Shown: in pieces, positions 37,925 to 46,383 of the stretch
How positions within the stretch are numbered: position 1 is the stretch's first letter
Layout: every line of letters starts with the position of its first letter
NCBI RefSeq assembly: GCF_039566955.1
Contig: NZ_CP154796.1
Span: 5,518,001-5,582,000 of the forward strand
Source: Micromonospora sp. DSM 45708
GTDB lineage: Bacteria > Actinomycetota > Actinomycetes > Mycobacteriales > Micromonosporaceae
DNA length: 64,000 nucleotides
Reading direction: 5' to 3'
The notes under the pieces: model-generated
What the model was told of the DNA's origin: nothing
The model's database searches: none
What the model saw: the letters and a program-made list of their open reading frames with translations, nothing else
Translations under genes and position numbers: made by a program

Positions 37925-38971
37925 ATGGGGGACGTCGGTTCCGTCGCGCCGGTCCGCTGGCGGCGTGCCCGGCAGATCGCCCGCCTCGCGGCGATCGGCA
38001 CGGGTGCCACGGTGGCGGCCACCGCCGCCACCGGCGGAGTCCTGCTCGGCCAGGCCCGGCAGGCCCGCCGCACCATCCCGATGGCCGAGGCGCCGCCACC
38101 GCGCTGCGACGGCGTCTACGGCGCGAGGTTCCCCGGCCGGCCGGTCACCATGGTCGTCCTCGGTGACTCCTCCGCGGCCGGCTACGGCGTGCACCGACGC
38201 CGGGAGACACCCGGCTCGCTGCTGGCCACCGGGCTGTCCCGGCGGCTGCACCGCCCGGTCCGGCTGCACCGGTTCGCCGTGGTGGGCGCGCTGTCGGCCG
38301 GGCTGAAGCCGCAGGTCGAGTCCGCCCTGGAGGTCACGCCGGACGTCGCCGTGGTGCTGGTCGGCGGCAACGACGTCACCAACCGCACCCCGCCGGCGCT
38401 GGCCGTGCGCTACCTGGTCGACGCGGTCCGCACGCTGCGCGGCGCCGGCTGCGAGGTGGTCGTCGGCACCTGCCCCGACCTGGGCACGATCCGGCCGATC
38501 CAGCCGCCGTTGCGCTGGCTGGCCCGGCGCTGGAGCCGCCAGCTCGCCGCCGCCCAGACGGTGGCCGTGGTGGAGGCGGGCGGCCGGACGGTCTCCCTCG
38601 GTGACCTGCTGGGGCCGCGGTTCGCCGCCGAGCCCGGCCGGATGTTCGCCTGGGACCGGTTCCACCCCTCCGCGGAGGGGTACGCGATGGCCGCGGCGGC
38701 GCTGCTGCCCACCGTGCTCTCCGCGCTGGGGGCGGTGCCGGAACGCCGTCCTCCGCTCGCCGGGCTGGAGGGCGTACGGTCGCTCCCGGAGGCGGCCCAC
38801 GAGGCGGCCCGGCACGCCGGGACGGAGGTCAGCGGCGCCCAGCTCCGGGGCCGCGACCGTGGGCCGGGCGGGCGGTGGGCGCAGCTTCGCCGACGGGCTT
38901 TCTTCGGCGTCGGCGCGATGCCCCCGACCGGCACCGCCACCGACTCGGCCACGCTGGAGGGAATGGCATGA
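37925..38971 (+). CDS. SGNH/GDSL hydrolase (first of two)
   Basis: 348 residues. An N-terminal hydrophobic segment (residues 19-45) is a signal anchor or uncleaved signal. The catalytic serine is in VVLGDSSAAGYG (block I, near residue 80). VVLVGGNDVTN is block III and FHPSAEGYAM holds the Asp/His pair (block V). Known members are esterases or lipases; substrate unknown. The last 80 residues, after block V, are charged and of unclear role. It is followed by a related enzyme at 39003, so the pair probably arose by duplication. Its TGA lies inside the start of a 35-bp repeat. Confidence 0.88.
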   Translation: MGDVGSVAPVRWRRARQIARLAAIGTGATVAATAATGGVLLGQARQARRTIPMAEAPPPRCDGVYGARFPGRPVTMVVLGDSSAAGYGVHRRRETPGSLLATGLSRRLHRPVRLHRFAVVGALSAGLKPQVESALEVTPDVAVVLVGGNDVTNRTPPALAVRYLVDAVRTLRGAGCEVVVGTCPDLGTIRPIQPPLRWLARRWSRQLAAAQTVAVVEAGGRTVSLGDLLGPRFAAEPGRMFAWDRFHPSAEGYAMAAAALLPTVLSALGAVPERRPPLAGLEGVRSLPEAAHEAARHAGTEVSGAQLRGRDRGPGGRWAQLRRRAFFGVGAMPPTGTATDSATLEGMA

Positions 38972-39002
38972 GCGAGCGCAGCGAGCGAAGCGGAGTGCCG
39001 GC
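38968..39002 (+). repeat. 35-bp coding repeat (MSERSER type) between the SGNH genes
   Basis: Contains GAGCGAGCGCAGCGAGCGA. It is bounded by CATGAGCG at 38967-38974 and again at 39002-39009. Read in frame from the ATG at 38968, it encodes MSERSERSGVPA and stops with a TGA that overlaps the ATG at 39003. Each end keeps an ATGA junction. The parsimonious reading is that a direct ATGA overlap between the two hydrolase genes was opened by insertion of the repeat. Confidence 0.6.
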
Positions 39003-39818
39003 ATGAGCGGACGGAACGAGACGGCGGCCCGGTGGGGCCGGGCCGCGGCGCTGTCGCTGCTGGCCGGCACGGTGGGTGGCGCGGCGGTCCTCGCCGGCCA
39101 GGCCATCGCCGCCCGCAGTCGGGAGTACGCGCAGCCCGAGCTGGGTCTGGTGCTGCGCGCCACGGTCGGTCGGGCCGACGCGCCGCCGCTGCGGCTGGTG
39201 CTGCTCGGCGACTCGTCGGCGATCGGCGTGGGCGTCGACCGGTTCGAGGAGACCATCGGCGGCCAGCTCGCCAACCTGCTCGCCGAGGGGCCGACCGGCC
39301 GGCGGGTGCACCTGTCCAGCGTCGGGGTCTCCGGCTCCCGCGCCACCGACCTGGCCACGCAGGTGGCCCGCGCGCTGCTCGGCGAGCGGCCCGACGTGGC
39401 GGTGGTGCTGATCGGGGCCAACGACGCCACCGCGCTGGGCCGTCCGGTCGACGCGGCGACCTACCTCGGCTCGGCGGTCCGCCGGCTGCGTGAGGCCAAC
39501 GTCGAGGTCGTCGTCGGCACCTGCCCCGACCTCGGCGCGGTACGCGCCGTCGCCGCCCCGCTACGCCAGGTGCTCGGCTGGTCCGGGCGGCGGATGGCGC
39601 GGGCCCAGACAGCGGCCGTGCTGGACGCGGGCGGCACCGTGGTCGATCTGGGCACCGAGACCGGCCCGGTGTTCCGGGCCGACGCCGGCACGCTCTGCCA
39701 CGACGGCTTCCACCCGTCCGCGGACGGCTACCGGGTCTGGGCCCACGCGCTGCTCCCGGCGGTCGAGGCCGCCGCGGCGGTCGCGTTCCGGCACCATCGT
39801 CGGCCGCCGGCGGGGTGA
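39003..39818 (+). CDS. SGNH/GDSL hydrolase (second of two)
   Basis: 271 residues. An N-terminal hydrophobic segment (residues 13-35) suggests membrane anchoring or export. Blocks match the previous protein: LVLLGDSSAIGVG (block I serine near residue 68), VVLIGANDATALG and FHPSADGYRVWAHALLPAV (block V). It lacks the 80-residue charged tail of its neighbour. The ATG overlaps the stop of the mini-ORF carried by the repeat just upstream. Substrate unknown. Confidence 0.88.
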   Translation: MSGRNETAARWGRAAALSLLAGTVGGAAVLAGQAIAARSREYAQPELGLVLRATVGRADAPPLRLVLLGDSSAIGVGVDRFEETIGGQLANLLAEGPTGRRVHLSSVGVSGSRATDLATQVARALLGERPDVAVVLIGANDATALGRPVDAATYLGSAVRRLREANVEVVVGTCPDLGAVRAVAAPLRQVLGWSGRRMARAQTAAVLDAGGTVVDLGTETGPVFRADAGTLCHDGFHPSADGYRVWAHALLPAVEAAAAVAFRHHRRPPAG

Positions 39819-39851
39819 CATTTCCCGCCCGGCGTGCGGCTTCCACCGCAA

Positions 39852-39870
39852 GTTACCCGCGGGTTAACGT
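39852..39870 (+). promoter_or_regulatory. -10 region and palindromic operator candidate of the thiolase gene
   Basis: GTTACCCGCGGGTTAAC at 39852-39868 is a palindrome with one base missing. TAACGT (39865-39870) overlaps its right half and ends 6 nt before the ATG at 39877, the leaderless spacing. A repressor bound here would block the promoter directly. Confidence 0.45.
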
Positions 39871-39876
39871 TGGTTC

Positions 39877-41139
39877 ATGCCGATTGAGTCGCCCCGCGAC
39901 GCCGTCATCGTCGCCACCGCCCGGTCCCCCATCGGCCGCGCGTTCAAGGGTTCCCTGCGCGAGGTCCGCCCGGACGACCTCGCCGCCACCATCGTCCAGG
40001 CCGCCCTCGACAAGGTCCCGGCGCTCGATCCCACCACCATCGACGACCTCTACCTCGGGTGCGGCCTGCCCGGCGGTGAGCAGGGCTTCAACATGGCCCG
40101 GGTGGTCGCCACGCTGCTCGGCCTGGACGGGCTGCCCGGCGCCACGCTGACCCGCTACTGCGCCTCCTCGCTCCAGACCACCCGGATGGCGATGCACGCG
40201 ATCCGGGCCGGCGAGGGCGACGTGTTCGTCTCCGCCGGCGTGGAGATGGTCTCCCGCTACGCCCGGGGCAACTCGGACACGCTGCCGCCGGAGGCGCAGG
40301 CGCTGGTCGGCGGCGGCTGGGAGAACCCGCGCTTCGCCGAGGCACGCGAGCGCTCGCAGGCCCGCACGCAGGCCGGTGCCGAGGTGTGGACCGACCCGCG
40401 GGAGGCCGGCCACCTGCCGGACGTCTACCTCGCCATGGGGCAGACCGCGGAGAACCTGGCCCAGGTCTACGACGTGTCCCGCGAGGACATGGACGCGTTC
40501 GGCGTCCGCAGCCAGAACCTGGCCGAGAAGGCGATCGCGGACGGCTTCTGGGCCCGCGAGATCACGCCGGTCACCACGCCGGACGGCAGCGTGGTGAGCA
40601 CGGACGACGGTCCGCGTCCCGGGGTGACCCTGGAGGGCGTGGCCGGGCTCAAGCCGGTGTTCCGCCCGGACGGCCGGATCACCGCCGGCAACTGCTGCCC
40701 GCTGAACGACGGCGCCGCCGCCGTGGTGATCATGAGCGCCGGTCGGGCGGCCGAGCTGGGGCTCACCCCGCTGGCCCGGATCGTCTCCACCGGCGTCACC
40801 GCGCTCTCCCCGGAGATCATGGGCCTCGGCCCGGTCGAGGCGTCGAAGCAGGCGCTGAAGCGGGCCGGCATGACCATCGACGACGTCGACCTGGTGGAGA
40901 TCAACGAGGCGTTCGCCGCCCAGGTGATCCCGTCGTACCGGCAGCTCGGCATCCCGGAGGAGAAGCTGAACGTGGCCGGCGGCGCGATCGCGGTCGGCCA
41001 CCCGTTCGGGATGACCGGCGCCCGGATCACCGGCACCCTGCTCAACGCGCTGGAGTGGCACGACGGGACCATCGGTCTGGAGACCATGTGCGTCGGCGGC
41101 GGCCAGGGCATGGCGATGGTGCTCGAACGACTGAGCTGA
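39877..41139 (+). CDS. Acetyl-CoA C-acyltransferase (thiolase)
   Basis: 420 residues. It performs thiolytic cleavage of 3-ketoacyl-CoA. The nucleophile is C95 in TRYCASSLQ, the histidine lies in GGAIAVGHPFGMTGAR, and the second cysteine is in TMCVGGGQGMAMVLE. NEAFAAQVIP is the standard block before the histidine. Length and motifs fit a degradative FadA-type enzyme. The partner hydratase/dehydrogenase is not in the window. It seems monocistronic with its own palindrome-bearing promoter. Confidence 0.93.
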   Translation: MPIESPRDAVIVATARSPIGRAFKGSLREVRPDDLAATIVQAALDKVPALDPTTIDDLYLGCGLPGGEQGFNMARVVATLLGLDGLPGATLTRYCASSLQTTRMAMHAIRAGEGDVFVSAGVEMVSRYARGNSDTLPPEAQALVGGGWENPRFAEARERSQARTQAGAEVWTDPREAGHLPDVYLAMGQTAENLAQVYDVSREDMDAFGVRSQNLAEKAIADGFWAREITPVTTPDGSVVSTDDGPRPGVTLEGVAGLKPVFRPDGRITAGNCCPLNDGAAAVVIMSAGRAAELGLTPLARIVSTGVTALSPEIMGLGPVEASKQALKRAGMTIDDVDLVEINEAFAAQVIPSYRQLGIPEEKLNVAGGAIAVGHPFGMTGARITGTLLNALEWHDGTIGLETMCVGGGQGMAMVLERLS

Positions 41140-41179
41140 GGTCGATTCACCACGGCACGCACCGGGTACCGCAACCCGT

Positions 41180-42664
41180 ATGGCGACCGTCGTGGAACGC
41201 GAGCGGAAATTCTCCGGCGACGAGGGTTTCCGGCTGCCCGACCTGACCGGGTGCGGTGGCGTCGTGACCATGTCCGACGCCACCGACTCGGAGCTGGACG
41301 CCGTCTACTGGGACACCGACGACCTGCGGCTGCTGCGCAGCGGTCACGCGCTGCGGCGGCGTACCGGCGGGCACGACGCGGGCTGGCACCTCAAGGTGGG
41401 CGCGGTCGGCGGGGCCCGGGTCGAGCACCAGTTCCCGGCCGGGGCGGCCGACGCCGGCCCGCCGGTCGAGCTGGTCGCGTTGATCCGGGGCGCGTCCCGG
41501 GGCCGGCCGGTGGCCCCGGCGGCCCGGATCGTCAACCACCGCCGGGAGCGACGGCTGCTGGACGCCGACGGGCACGTGCTGGCCGAGGTCGCCGAGGACG
41601 ACGTCCGGTCCGAGGACCTGGTCGACGGCACCGCCCGGACCTGGCACGAGATCGAGGTCGAGCTGGTCGACGGCGACGAGGAGCTGCTCGACGCGGTTGC
41701 CGTCCGGCTGGCCGGGGCCGGCGCCCGCGAGGTGCCGACCAGCAAGTCCCACCGCGCGGTCGCCGGGCGGCTCGCGCGGTTCGAGGACCGCCCGCCCACC
41801 GGCCCGGCCGGGCCGGTCGTGCGGTACGCCCGGGAGCAGCGGTACGCGATCGTCGGCAACCACGCGGCGGCGTACCAGGGGGACGAGGACGCGGTGCACG
41901 ACATGCGCGTGGCGATCCGCCGGCTGCGGGCCACGCTGCGCACGTTCCGCGGTCTGTGGGACCGGCGGGAGAGCGAGGCGGTCCGGGGCGAGCTGCGCCG
42001 GCTCGGCGGCGACCTGGGCGCGGTCCGCGACCACCAGGTGATGGCCGCCCGGCTCTCCGCGGCGGTGCACGAGCTGCCCGACGGGTTGGTGCTCGGCCCG
42101 GTCGCCGCGCGGGTCGGTGAGCGGTTCGCCGCCGACCTGGCCGAGGCGACCACCGGACTGCGCGCGGCGCTGGACTCCGACCGCTATCCCGACCTGCTGA
42201 CCCGCCTGGACCGGCTGCTCGACGGCCGGACCGGCGACGTGAACCGCCGCTGGGTGGACCGCCGGGTCCGCCGGGCGGTGCGTCGCGCCGACGAGCGGCT
42301 GGACCGGGCGCTGGCCGACCGTGGGCCGGCCGGGGACGCCGCCCTGCACGAGGCGCGCAAGAAGTACAAGGCGGCCCGGTACGCGGTGGAGGTGCGCGTA
42401 CCCGACGCCGGCCGGCCGGCCGCCCGCCTGGTGAAGCGGCTCAAGACGCTCCAGGATCTGCTCGGGACCCACCAGGACTCGGTGGTGACCCGGGAGGCGC
42501 TGCGCCGGCACGCGCTGCGGGCGTACGCCGAGGGCGAGAACACGTTCACCTACGGCCTGCTGCACGCGCGGCAGGCCGAGGCCGCCGGGCACGACCTGCC
42601 GGCGGTGCTGCGCGCACGGGACCGGGCCCGACGACCGAGCGTGCGCCGCTGGCTGAAGCCCTGA
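41180..42664 (+). CDS. CYTH and CHAD domain-containing protein
   Basis: 494 residues. The N-terminal CYTH domain (residues 1-195) begins with the ExExK motif as VERERKF and continues with YWDTDDLRLLRSGHALRRR, HLKVG and EIEVELVDGDEELL. It would bind a triphosphate or polyphosphate in a tunnel. The C-terminal CHAD domain (about 215-490) is helical and rich in His/Arg, with VHDMRVAIRRLRATLRTFR and LHEARKKYKAARYAVE, and binds polyphosphate. The pairing suggests a role with polyphosphate or triphosphate; no enzyme activity can be assigned. It lies 40 bp after the thiolase stop. Confidence 0.93.
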   Translation: MATVVERERKFSGDEGFRLPDLTGCGGVVTMSDATDSELDAVYWDTDDLRLLRSGHALRRRTGGHDAGWHLKVGAVGGARVEHQFPAGAADAGPPVELVALIRGASRGRPVAPAARIVNHRRERRLLDADGHVLAEVAEDDVRSEDLVDGTARTWHEIEVELVDGDEELLDAVAVRLAGAGAREVPTSKSHRAVAGRLARFEDRPPTGPAGPVVRYAREQRYAIVGNHAAAYQGDEDAVHDMRVAIRRLRATLRTFRGLWDRRESEAVRGELRRLGGDLGAVRDHQVMAARLSAAVHELPDGLVLGPVAARVGERFAADLAEATTGLRAALDSDRYPDLLTRLDRLLDGRTGDVNRRWVDRRVRRAVRRADERLDRALADRGPAGDAALHEARKKYKAARYAVEVRVPDAGRPAARLVKRLKTLQDLLGTHQDSVVTREALRRHALRAYAEGENTFTYGLLHARQAEAAGHDLPAVLRARDRARRPSVRRWLKP

Positions 42665-42732
42665 TCCCGGGTTCTCACGAGGCCCGCCAGCCCGGCAGGG
42701 GGACGCTCCGGTCGCCACCGCCTTCCCCGGCA

Positions 42733-42832
42733 CCTACGAACTTGATGGCGCAGACGGGTCGGTGCCTCGCGTCGGTCGTCGTGCCCGGGCCGCGTCGTCC
42801 GCCCGACCCATTCACGCCATCAACCTCGTAGG
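42733..42832. repeat. Inverted-repeat element in the 315-bp gap 42665-42979
   Basis: CCTACGAACTTGATGGCG (42733-42750) is repeated in inverse form at 42815-42832 with 16 of 18 matches and a 64-nt spacer. The rest of the gap contains no credible gene. Long open frames through it are antisense or shadow readings. Confidence 0.5.
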
Positions 42833-42979
42833 CATCCGACAGACCACGGCGCGACCCGCCGCGCTGCCACCGCCCGCGCCGCGAGGCAGCCCTCCCGGCG
42901 TACCACCGGACCGGCAGACGTGCCGCGCCTCGCCCGCGCACGTCCGGCGGAGAGGAGAGGGCGGGGTGAGAAGGTGCGG

Positions 42980-43300
42980 TCAGAGTGCGGCGCGGGTGCG
43001 GGCCACCGCGTCGGCGGCGCCGGCCAGGACCGGGTCCGGCGGGGCGGCCAGGGCCAGGTCGGCGGCGACCACCCGGAGCTGGTCGGGCAGGGCCAGGTCA
43101 CTGGGCAGCCGGGGCACCTCGCGGCGCGGCTCGCCGGTGGCGTCGGCGGCCAGGTTGGCGAGCTCCTGGACCAGCTTGTGCACCAGGTCGGCCCGGGACA
43201 CGTTGCCGCCCGCGGCCGGCGCCGACCACCGCGACTGCTGCCAGTGCCCGATTTGTCGGACCAGTAGGGCCACCACCCGGTCCAGCTCCGCTGCGCTCAT
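42980..43300 (-). CDS. Conserved hypothetical protein, 106 aa
   Basis: Helical protein starting MSAAELDRVVALLVRQIGHW, with an invariant-looking tryptophan/arginine stretch (WQQSRW) and LVHKLVQELANLA. No domain or metal site is recognised, and no membrane helix is evident. The ATG at 43300 is preferred over the GTG at 43306, which is the first two codons upstream in the same frame. Strand bias and codon use look like the neighbours. It is probably a small soluble actinobacterial protein of unknown role. Confidence 0.65.
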   Translation of the reverse strand: MSAAELDRVVALLVRQIGHWQQSRWSAPAAGGNVSRADLVHKLVQELANLAADATGEPRREVPRLPSDLALPDQLRVVAADLALAAPPDPVLAGAADAVARTRAAL

Positions 43301-43373
43301 CACCACCGAGTCTACGGACGACGCCCGCCGCCGCGGGATGCGGCAGGCGGGCGTCGACGGGCGGGCGGGGCGA

Positions 43374-44207
43374 TCAGTCGTCGCCCTGGAAGTAGCTGAG
43401 CAGCCGCAGGATCTCGATGTAGAGCCAGACCAGGCCGACCACGATGCCGAACGCGGCCGTCCAGGCGTAGCGCTGCGGGAGCCCCATCCGGACCCCCTCC
43501 TCGATCTGGGCGAAGTTGAGCACGAAGCTCAGCGACGCCACCACGATGCAGACCAGGCTGAAGCCGATGGCGAGCGGGCTGCCGTCACGCAGGTGCGTGT
43601 TGACGCCGAACAGCGCCAGCACCAGGTTGACGAGCATCACACCGAACAGGCCGGCGATGACCGCCACCATGATCCGGGCGAACTTCGGGGTGGCCCGGAT
43701 GATCCGCGCCTTGTAGATCATCGCCATCAGGAAGAAGACGCCGAAGCTGGCCGCCACCGCCTGGAGCACGATGCCGTCGTAGAGCGAGTCGAACGCCTTG
43801 CTGACCATGCCGACGAAGACGCCCTCGACGATCGAGTACGCCACCACGAGCGCCGGATTCGCCATCCGGGAGAACGAGATGACCAGGCCGAGCACCAGGC
43901 CGACCACGGCGGCGCCGATCCAGGCCACGCCGACCAGGGCGTCCGGCACGAGCACCCAGGCCGCGGCGGCCGAGGCGCCGAGGATGGCGAGCATGAGGAC
44001 CGTCTTGACGACCACGTCGTCGAGCGTCATCGGCGTCACTGCCGGCGGGGCCACCGGCTGGCCGTAGCCGCCCGGGTAGGGCTGCTGCGGCGGGTACTGC
44101 TGGGGGTATCCGGGCTGAGCGTACGGCCCGGGCTGGGCGTACCCGGTCGCCCGCTCACGCTCGGCCGCCTGGCCGAGCCGGGCGAGCACCGGGTTCGAGG
44201 TCTTCAC
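43374..44207 (-). CDS. Bax inhibitor-1/YccA family membrane protein
   Basis: 277 residues from a GTG at 44207 with GGGAGG 8 nt upstream. The first 55 residues are a Tyr/Pro/Gln/Gly-rich, disordered cytosolic tail. Seven membrane helices follow. The last, conserved end has YIEILRLLSYFQGDD, which matches the BI-1/YccA terminal helix with its acidic tail. Homologues act as pH-sensitive Ca2+ leak channels; a bacterial role is unproven. Two copies of CGTAGACGT precede the gene. Confidence 0.93.
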   Translation of the reverse strand: MKTSNPVLARLGQAAERERATGYAQPGPYAQPGYPQQYPPQQPYPGGYGQPVAPPAVTPMTLDDVVVKTVLMLAILGASAAAAWVLVPDALVGVAWIGAAVVGLVLGLVISFSRMANPALVVAYSIVEGVFVGMVSKAFDSLYDGIVLQAVAASFGVFFLMAMIYKARIIRATPKFARIMVAVIAGLFGVMLVNLVLALFGVNTHLRDGSPLAIGFSLVCIVVASLSFVLNFAQIEEGVRMGLPQRYAWTAAFGIVVGLVWLYIEILRLLSYFQGDD

Positions 44208-44316
44208 TTCTCAGGCCTCCCTCAGGGGGTCATTCGCACGTAGACGTGCGCTTCCAGCGTAGACGTGGCGACCAAACCGTGCGCGGCGTCAAGCTGTGGG
44301 AAAGCTGAGAGTTCCG

Positions 44317-44397
44317 TGCCCGGGGCGGGGGTCGAACCCGCACGCCTTTCGGCAGCCGCTTTTAAGGCGGCCGTGTCTGCCGTTCCACCACCCGGGC
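44317..44397 (-). tRNA. tRNA-Leu(UAA)
   Basis: The minus-strand sequence from 44397 folds as a cloverleaf. The acceptor stem GCCCGGG pairs with CCCGGGC. The anticodon stem GCCGC/GCGGC encloses loop CTTAAAA with anticodon TAA. A short class II variable arm (GCCGAAAGGC) and a T arm GCGGG-TTCGACC-CCCGC complete it. It is 81 nt with no encoded CCA, so CCA must be added after trimming. It reads the rare TTA codons of this high-GC genome only in part (UUA and UUG). Confidence 0.93.
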
Positions 44398-44485
44398 GGG
44401 TGACACCGCCGCGCCGACACGCGCGGTGCAGATCTCACCGTAGCGGCTGCGCCGCGCCGCGGCGTACCCCGTCGGGTGCGGTCGA

Positions 44486-44491
44486 TAGGGT
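44486..44491 (+). promoter_or_regulatory. -10 box (TAGGGT) of the GT-C-like membrane protein gene
   Basis: TAGGGT ends 7 nt before the GTG at 44499. No ribosome site exists, in keeping with leaderless translation. Confidence 0.5.
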
Positions 44492-44498
44492 CGAGGCC

Positions 44499-46328
44499 GT
44501 GACCAGCGCCGCCCGCGCGGCCCCCGGGCCCGACCCTGACCAGGCGGTCCGCACCGCACCGGCGACCGCACCGGCGCGGATCGGCCGGCTGCCGGCCGCC
44601 GTTCGCCGGCACCGCGCGGACCTGTTGGTCGGGCTGCTGTTCGTGGCGTTCGCGGGCGGGCTCACCCACGGCCTGTGGCCGGCGCCGGGCACCCGGATGC
44701 TCGCCCTCAACCCGGCCGACCAGACGCTCTACGAGTGGTTCCTGGCGCTCGACGCGCGGGCCCTGCGCGGCGACCTCGACCTGGTCACCGACCGGCTCAA
44801 CGCGCCGGACGGGGTCAACCTGATGGCCAACACCTCGATCGTCGCGCTCGGGGTGCTGCTCGCGCCGGTCACCCTGGCGTTCGGGGCGCCGGTCACGTTC
44901 GCCCTGCTCGTCGCCGGCAACCTGGCCGGCACGGCGGTCGCCTGGTATCTGCTGTTCACCCGGACGCTGCGGGCCCACCGGCTCGCCGCCGGGCTCGGCG
45001 CGGCGCTCTGCGGCTTCGGGCCGGGCATGATCTCGCAGAGCAACGGTCACCTGCACATGACCGCGCAGTGGCTGGTCCCGGTGCTGGTCTGGCTGGTGGT
45101 ACGGCTGCTGCGCGCCGCCGACCCGGCCGGTCGCCGGGACGGCCCGGACCGCCGCCGGATGATCTCGTCGGCGGTCGGGCTGGCCGGCACCGCCGTCGTC
45201 CAGGTCTTCGTCGGCGAGGAGGTGCTCTTCCTCACCGCGCTCACGCTGGCGGTGCTGGCCGTCGCGTACGGGCTGGCCGACCGGGACCTGCCGCGCCGGG
45301 CGCTGCCCGGCTTCGCCGGCGGGCTGCTCGGCGCCACCGGGCTGGCGCTGGTGGTGCTGGCGTACCCGCTCTGGCTCCAGTTCGCCGGGCCGCAGGGCGT
45401 CGCCGACGGGATGTTTCCGCCCGCCTACTTCTCCGCCGACCTGACCGGCTGGACCCGGCTCTCCGCGCTGACCGTGCTCGGCAGCCCGGAGGCGGTCCGG
45501 CTGACCACCGGCCCGGCGGAGTTCACCACGTTCCTGGGCTGGCCGCTGCTGCTGGTGGCGGTCGGCGGTGCGGTCTGGCTCGGCCGGCGCGCGCTGGTGC
45601 ACGCCCTGGCCGCCGGGGCCCTGGTGATGGCCGCGTTCTCGCTCGGCCCCGAGGTGGTCGCCGACGGCAGGCGGACCGGCGTGCCCGGCCCGTACGCGCT
45701 GCTCGCCGGCCTGCCGGTGGTGGACGGCGCGCTGCCCGCCCGGTTCGCACTGGCGGTGTTGCCGCTGGTCGGCACCGTGCTCACGCTCGCCCTGCACCGG
45801 GCGCTGCACGAGCCGGGTCCGACGCGCCGGCTGGTGCCGCTGGCGGTCGGCGCGGCCCTGCTCAGCGTCTTCCCGACGCCGCTGCCCACGGTCGACCGGC
45901 CACCGCTGCCCGAGTTCGTCACCGGCGGCCACTGGCGGCAGTGCGTACGCCCCGGCGGGGTGCTGGTGCCGGTGCCCACGGCCACCCCGCAGCAACCCGG
46001 GCCGATGCGGTGGGCCACCGCCACCGGCGTCGGGTTCGGCATGCCGGAGGGGTTCTTCATCGGCCCGTACGGTCCCGGCGGCTCGGCCACCATGGGCACC
46101 TGGCAGCGCCCCACCTCGGCGCTGCTCGCCGACGTGGCCCGGCGGGGCGTGCCGCCCGCGATCGGTGACCGGCAGCGCCGGCAGGCGGCCCGGGACGTCG
46201 ACGCCTGGGGCGCGTCCTGCGTGGCGCTGACCGACGACGCCCCGCACGCGGAGCTGCTGCGCCGGACGCTGGAGGCGCTCTTCGGTCCGGGCCTCCGGGT
46301 CGCCGACGCCTGGACCTGGCGGTTCTGA
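44499..46328 (+). CDS. Polytopic membrane protein, GT-C-glycosyltransferase-like
   Basis: 609 residues from the GTG at 44499. A hydrophilic N-terminus of about 35 residues precedes roughly 10-12 membrane helices. The first periplasmic loop after helix 1 holds acidic residues (LYEWFLALDARALRGDLDLVTDRLNA). The segment SQSNGHLHMTAQWLVPVLVW sits between helices. The C-terminal 120 residues are soluble, with a ALTDDAPHAELLRR stretch. This layout fits GT-C superfamily lipid-linked sugar transferases and their relatives, but no DxD or known family signature was recognised, so function is open. Confidence 0.65.
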   Translation: MTSAARAAPGPDPDQAVRTAPATAPARIGRLPAAVRRHRADLLVGLLFVAFAGGLTHGLWPAPGTRMLALNPADQTLYEWFLALDARALRGDLDLVTDRLNAPDGVNLMANTSIVALGVLLAPVTLAFGAPVTFALLVAGNLAGTAVAWYLLFTRTLRAHRLAAGLGAALCGFGPGMISQSNGHLHMTAQWLVPVLVWLVVRLLRAADPAGRRDGPDRRRMISSAVGLAGTAVVQVFVGEEVLFLTALTLAVLAVAYGLADRDLPRRALPGFAGGLLGATGLALVVLAYPLWLQFAGPQGVADGMFPPAYFSADLTGWTRLSALTVLGSPEAVRLTTGPAEFTTFLGWPLLLVAVGGAVWLGRRALVHALAAGALVMAAFSLGPEVVADGRRTGVPGPYALLAGLPVVDGALPARFALAVLPLVGTVLTLALHRALHEPGPTRRLVPLAVGAALLSVFPTPLPTVDRPPLPEFVTGGHWRQCVRPGGVLVPVPTATPQQPGPMRWATATGVGFGMPEGFFIGPYGPGGSATMGTWQRPTSALLADVARRGVPPAIGDRQRRQAARDVDAWGASCVALTDDAPHAELLRRTLEALFGPGLRVADAWTWRF

Positions 46329-46339
46329 CCCGGGTACGC

Positions 46340-46374
46340 CGAAGGGCCCCTTCCGTGCGGGAAGGGGCCCTTCG
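46340..46374. terminator. Terminator between convergent GT-C-like and NDH-2 genes
   Basis: A perfect 15-bp stem, 46340-46354 with 46360-46374, around a 5-nt loop. No T-tract. It lies 12 bp after one stop codon and 9 bp from the other. Confidence 0.85.
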
Positions 46375-46383
46375 GGACGAACG

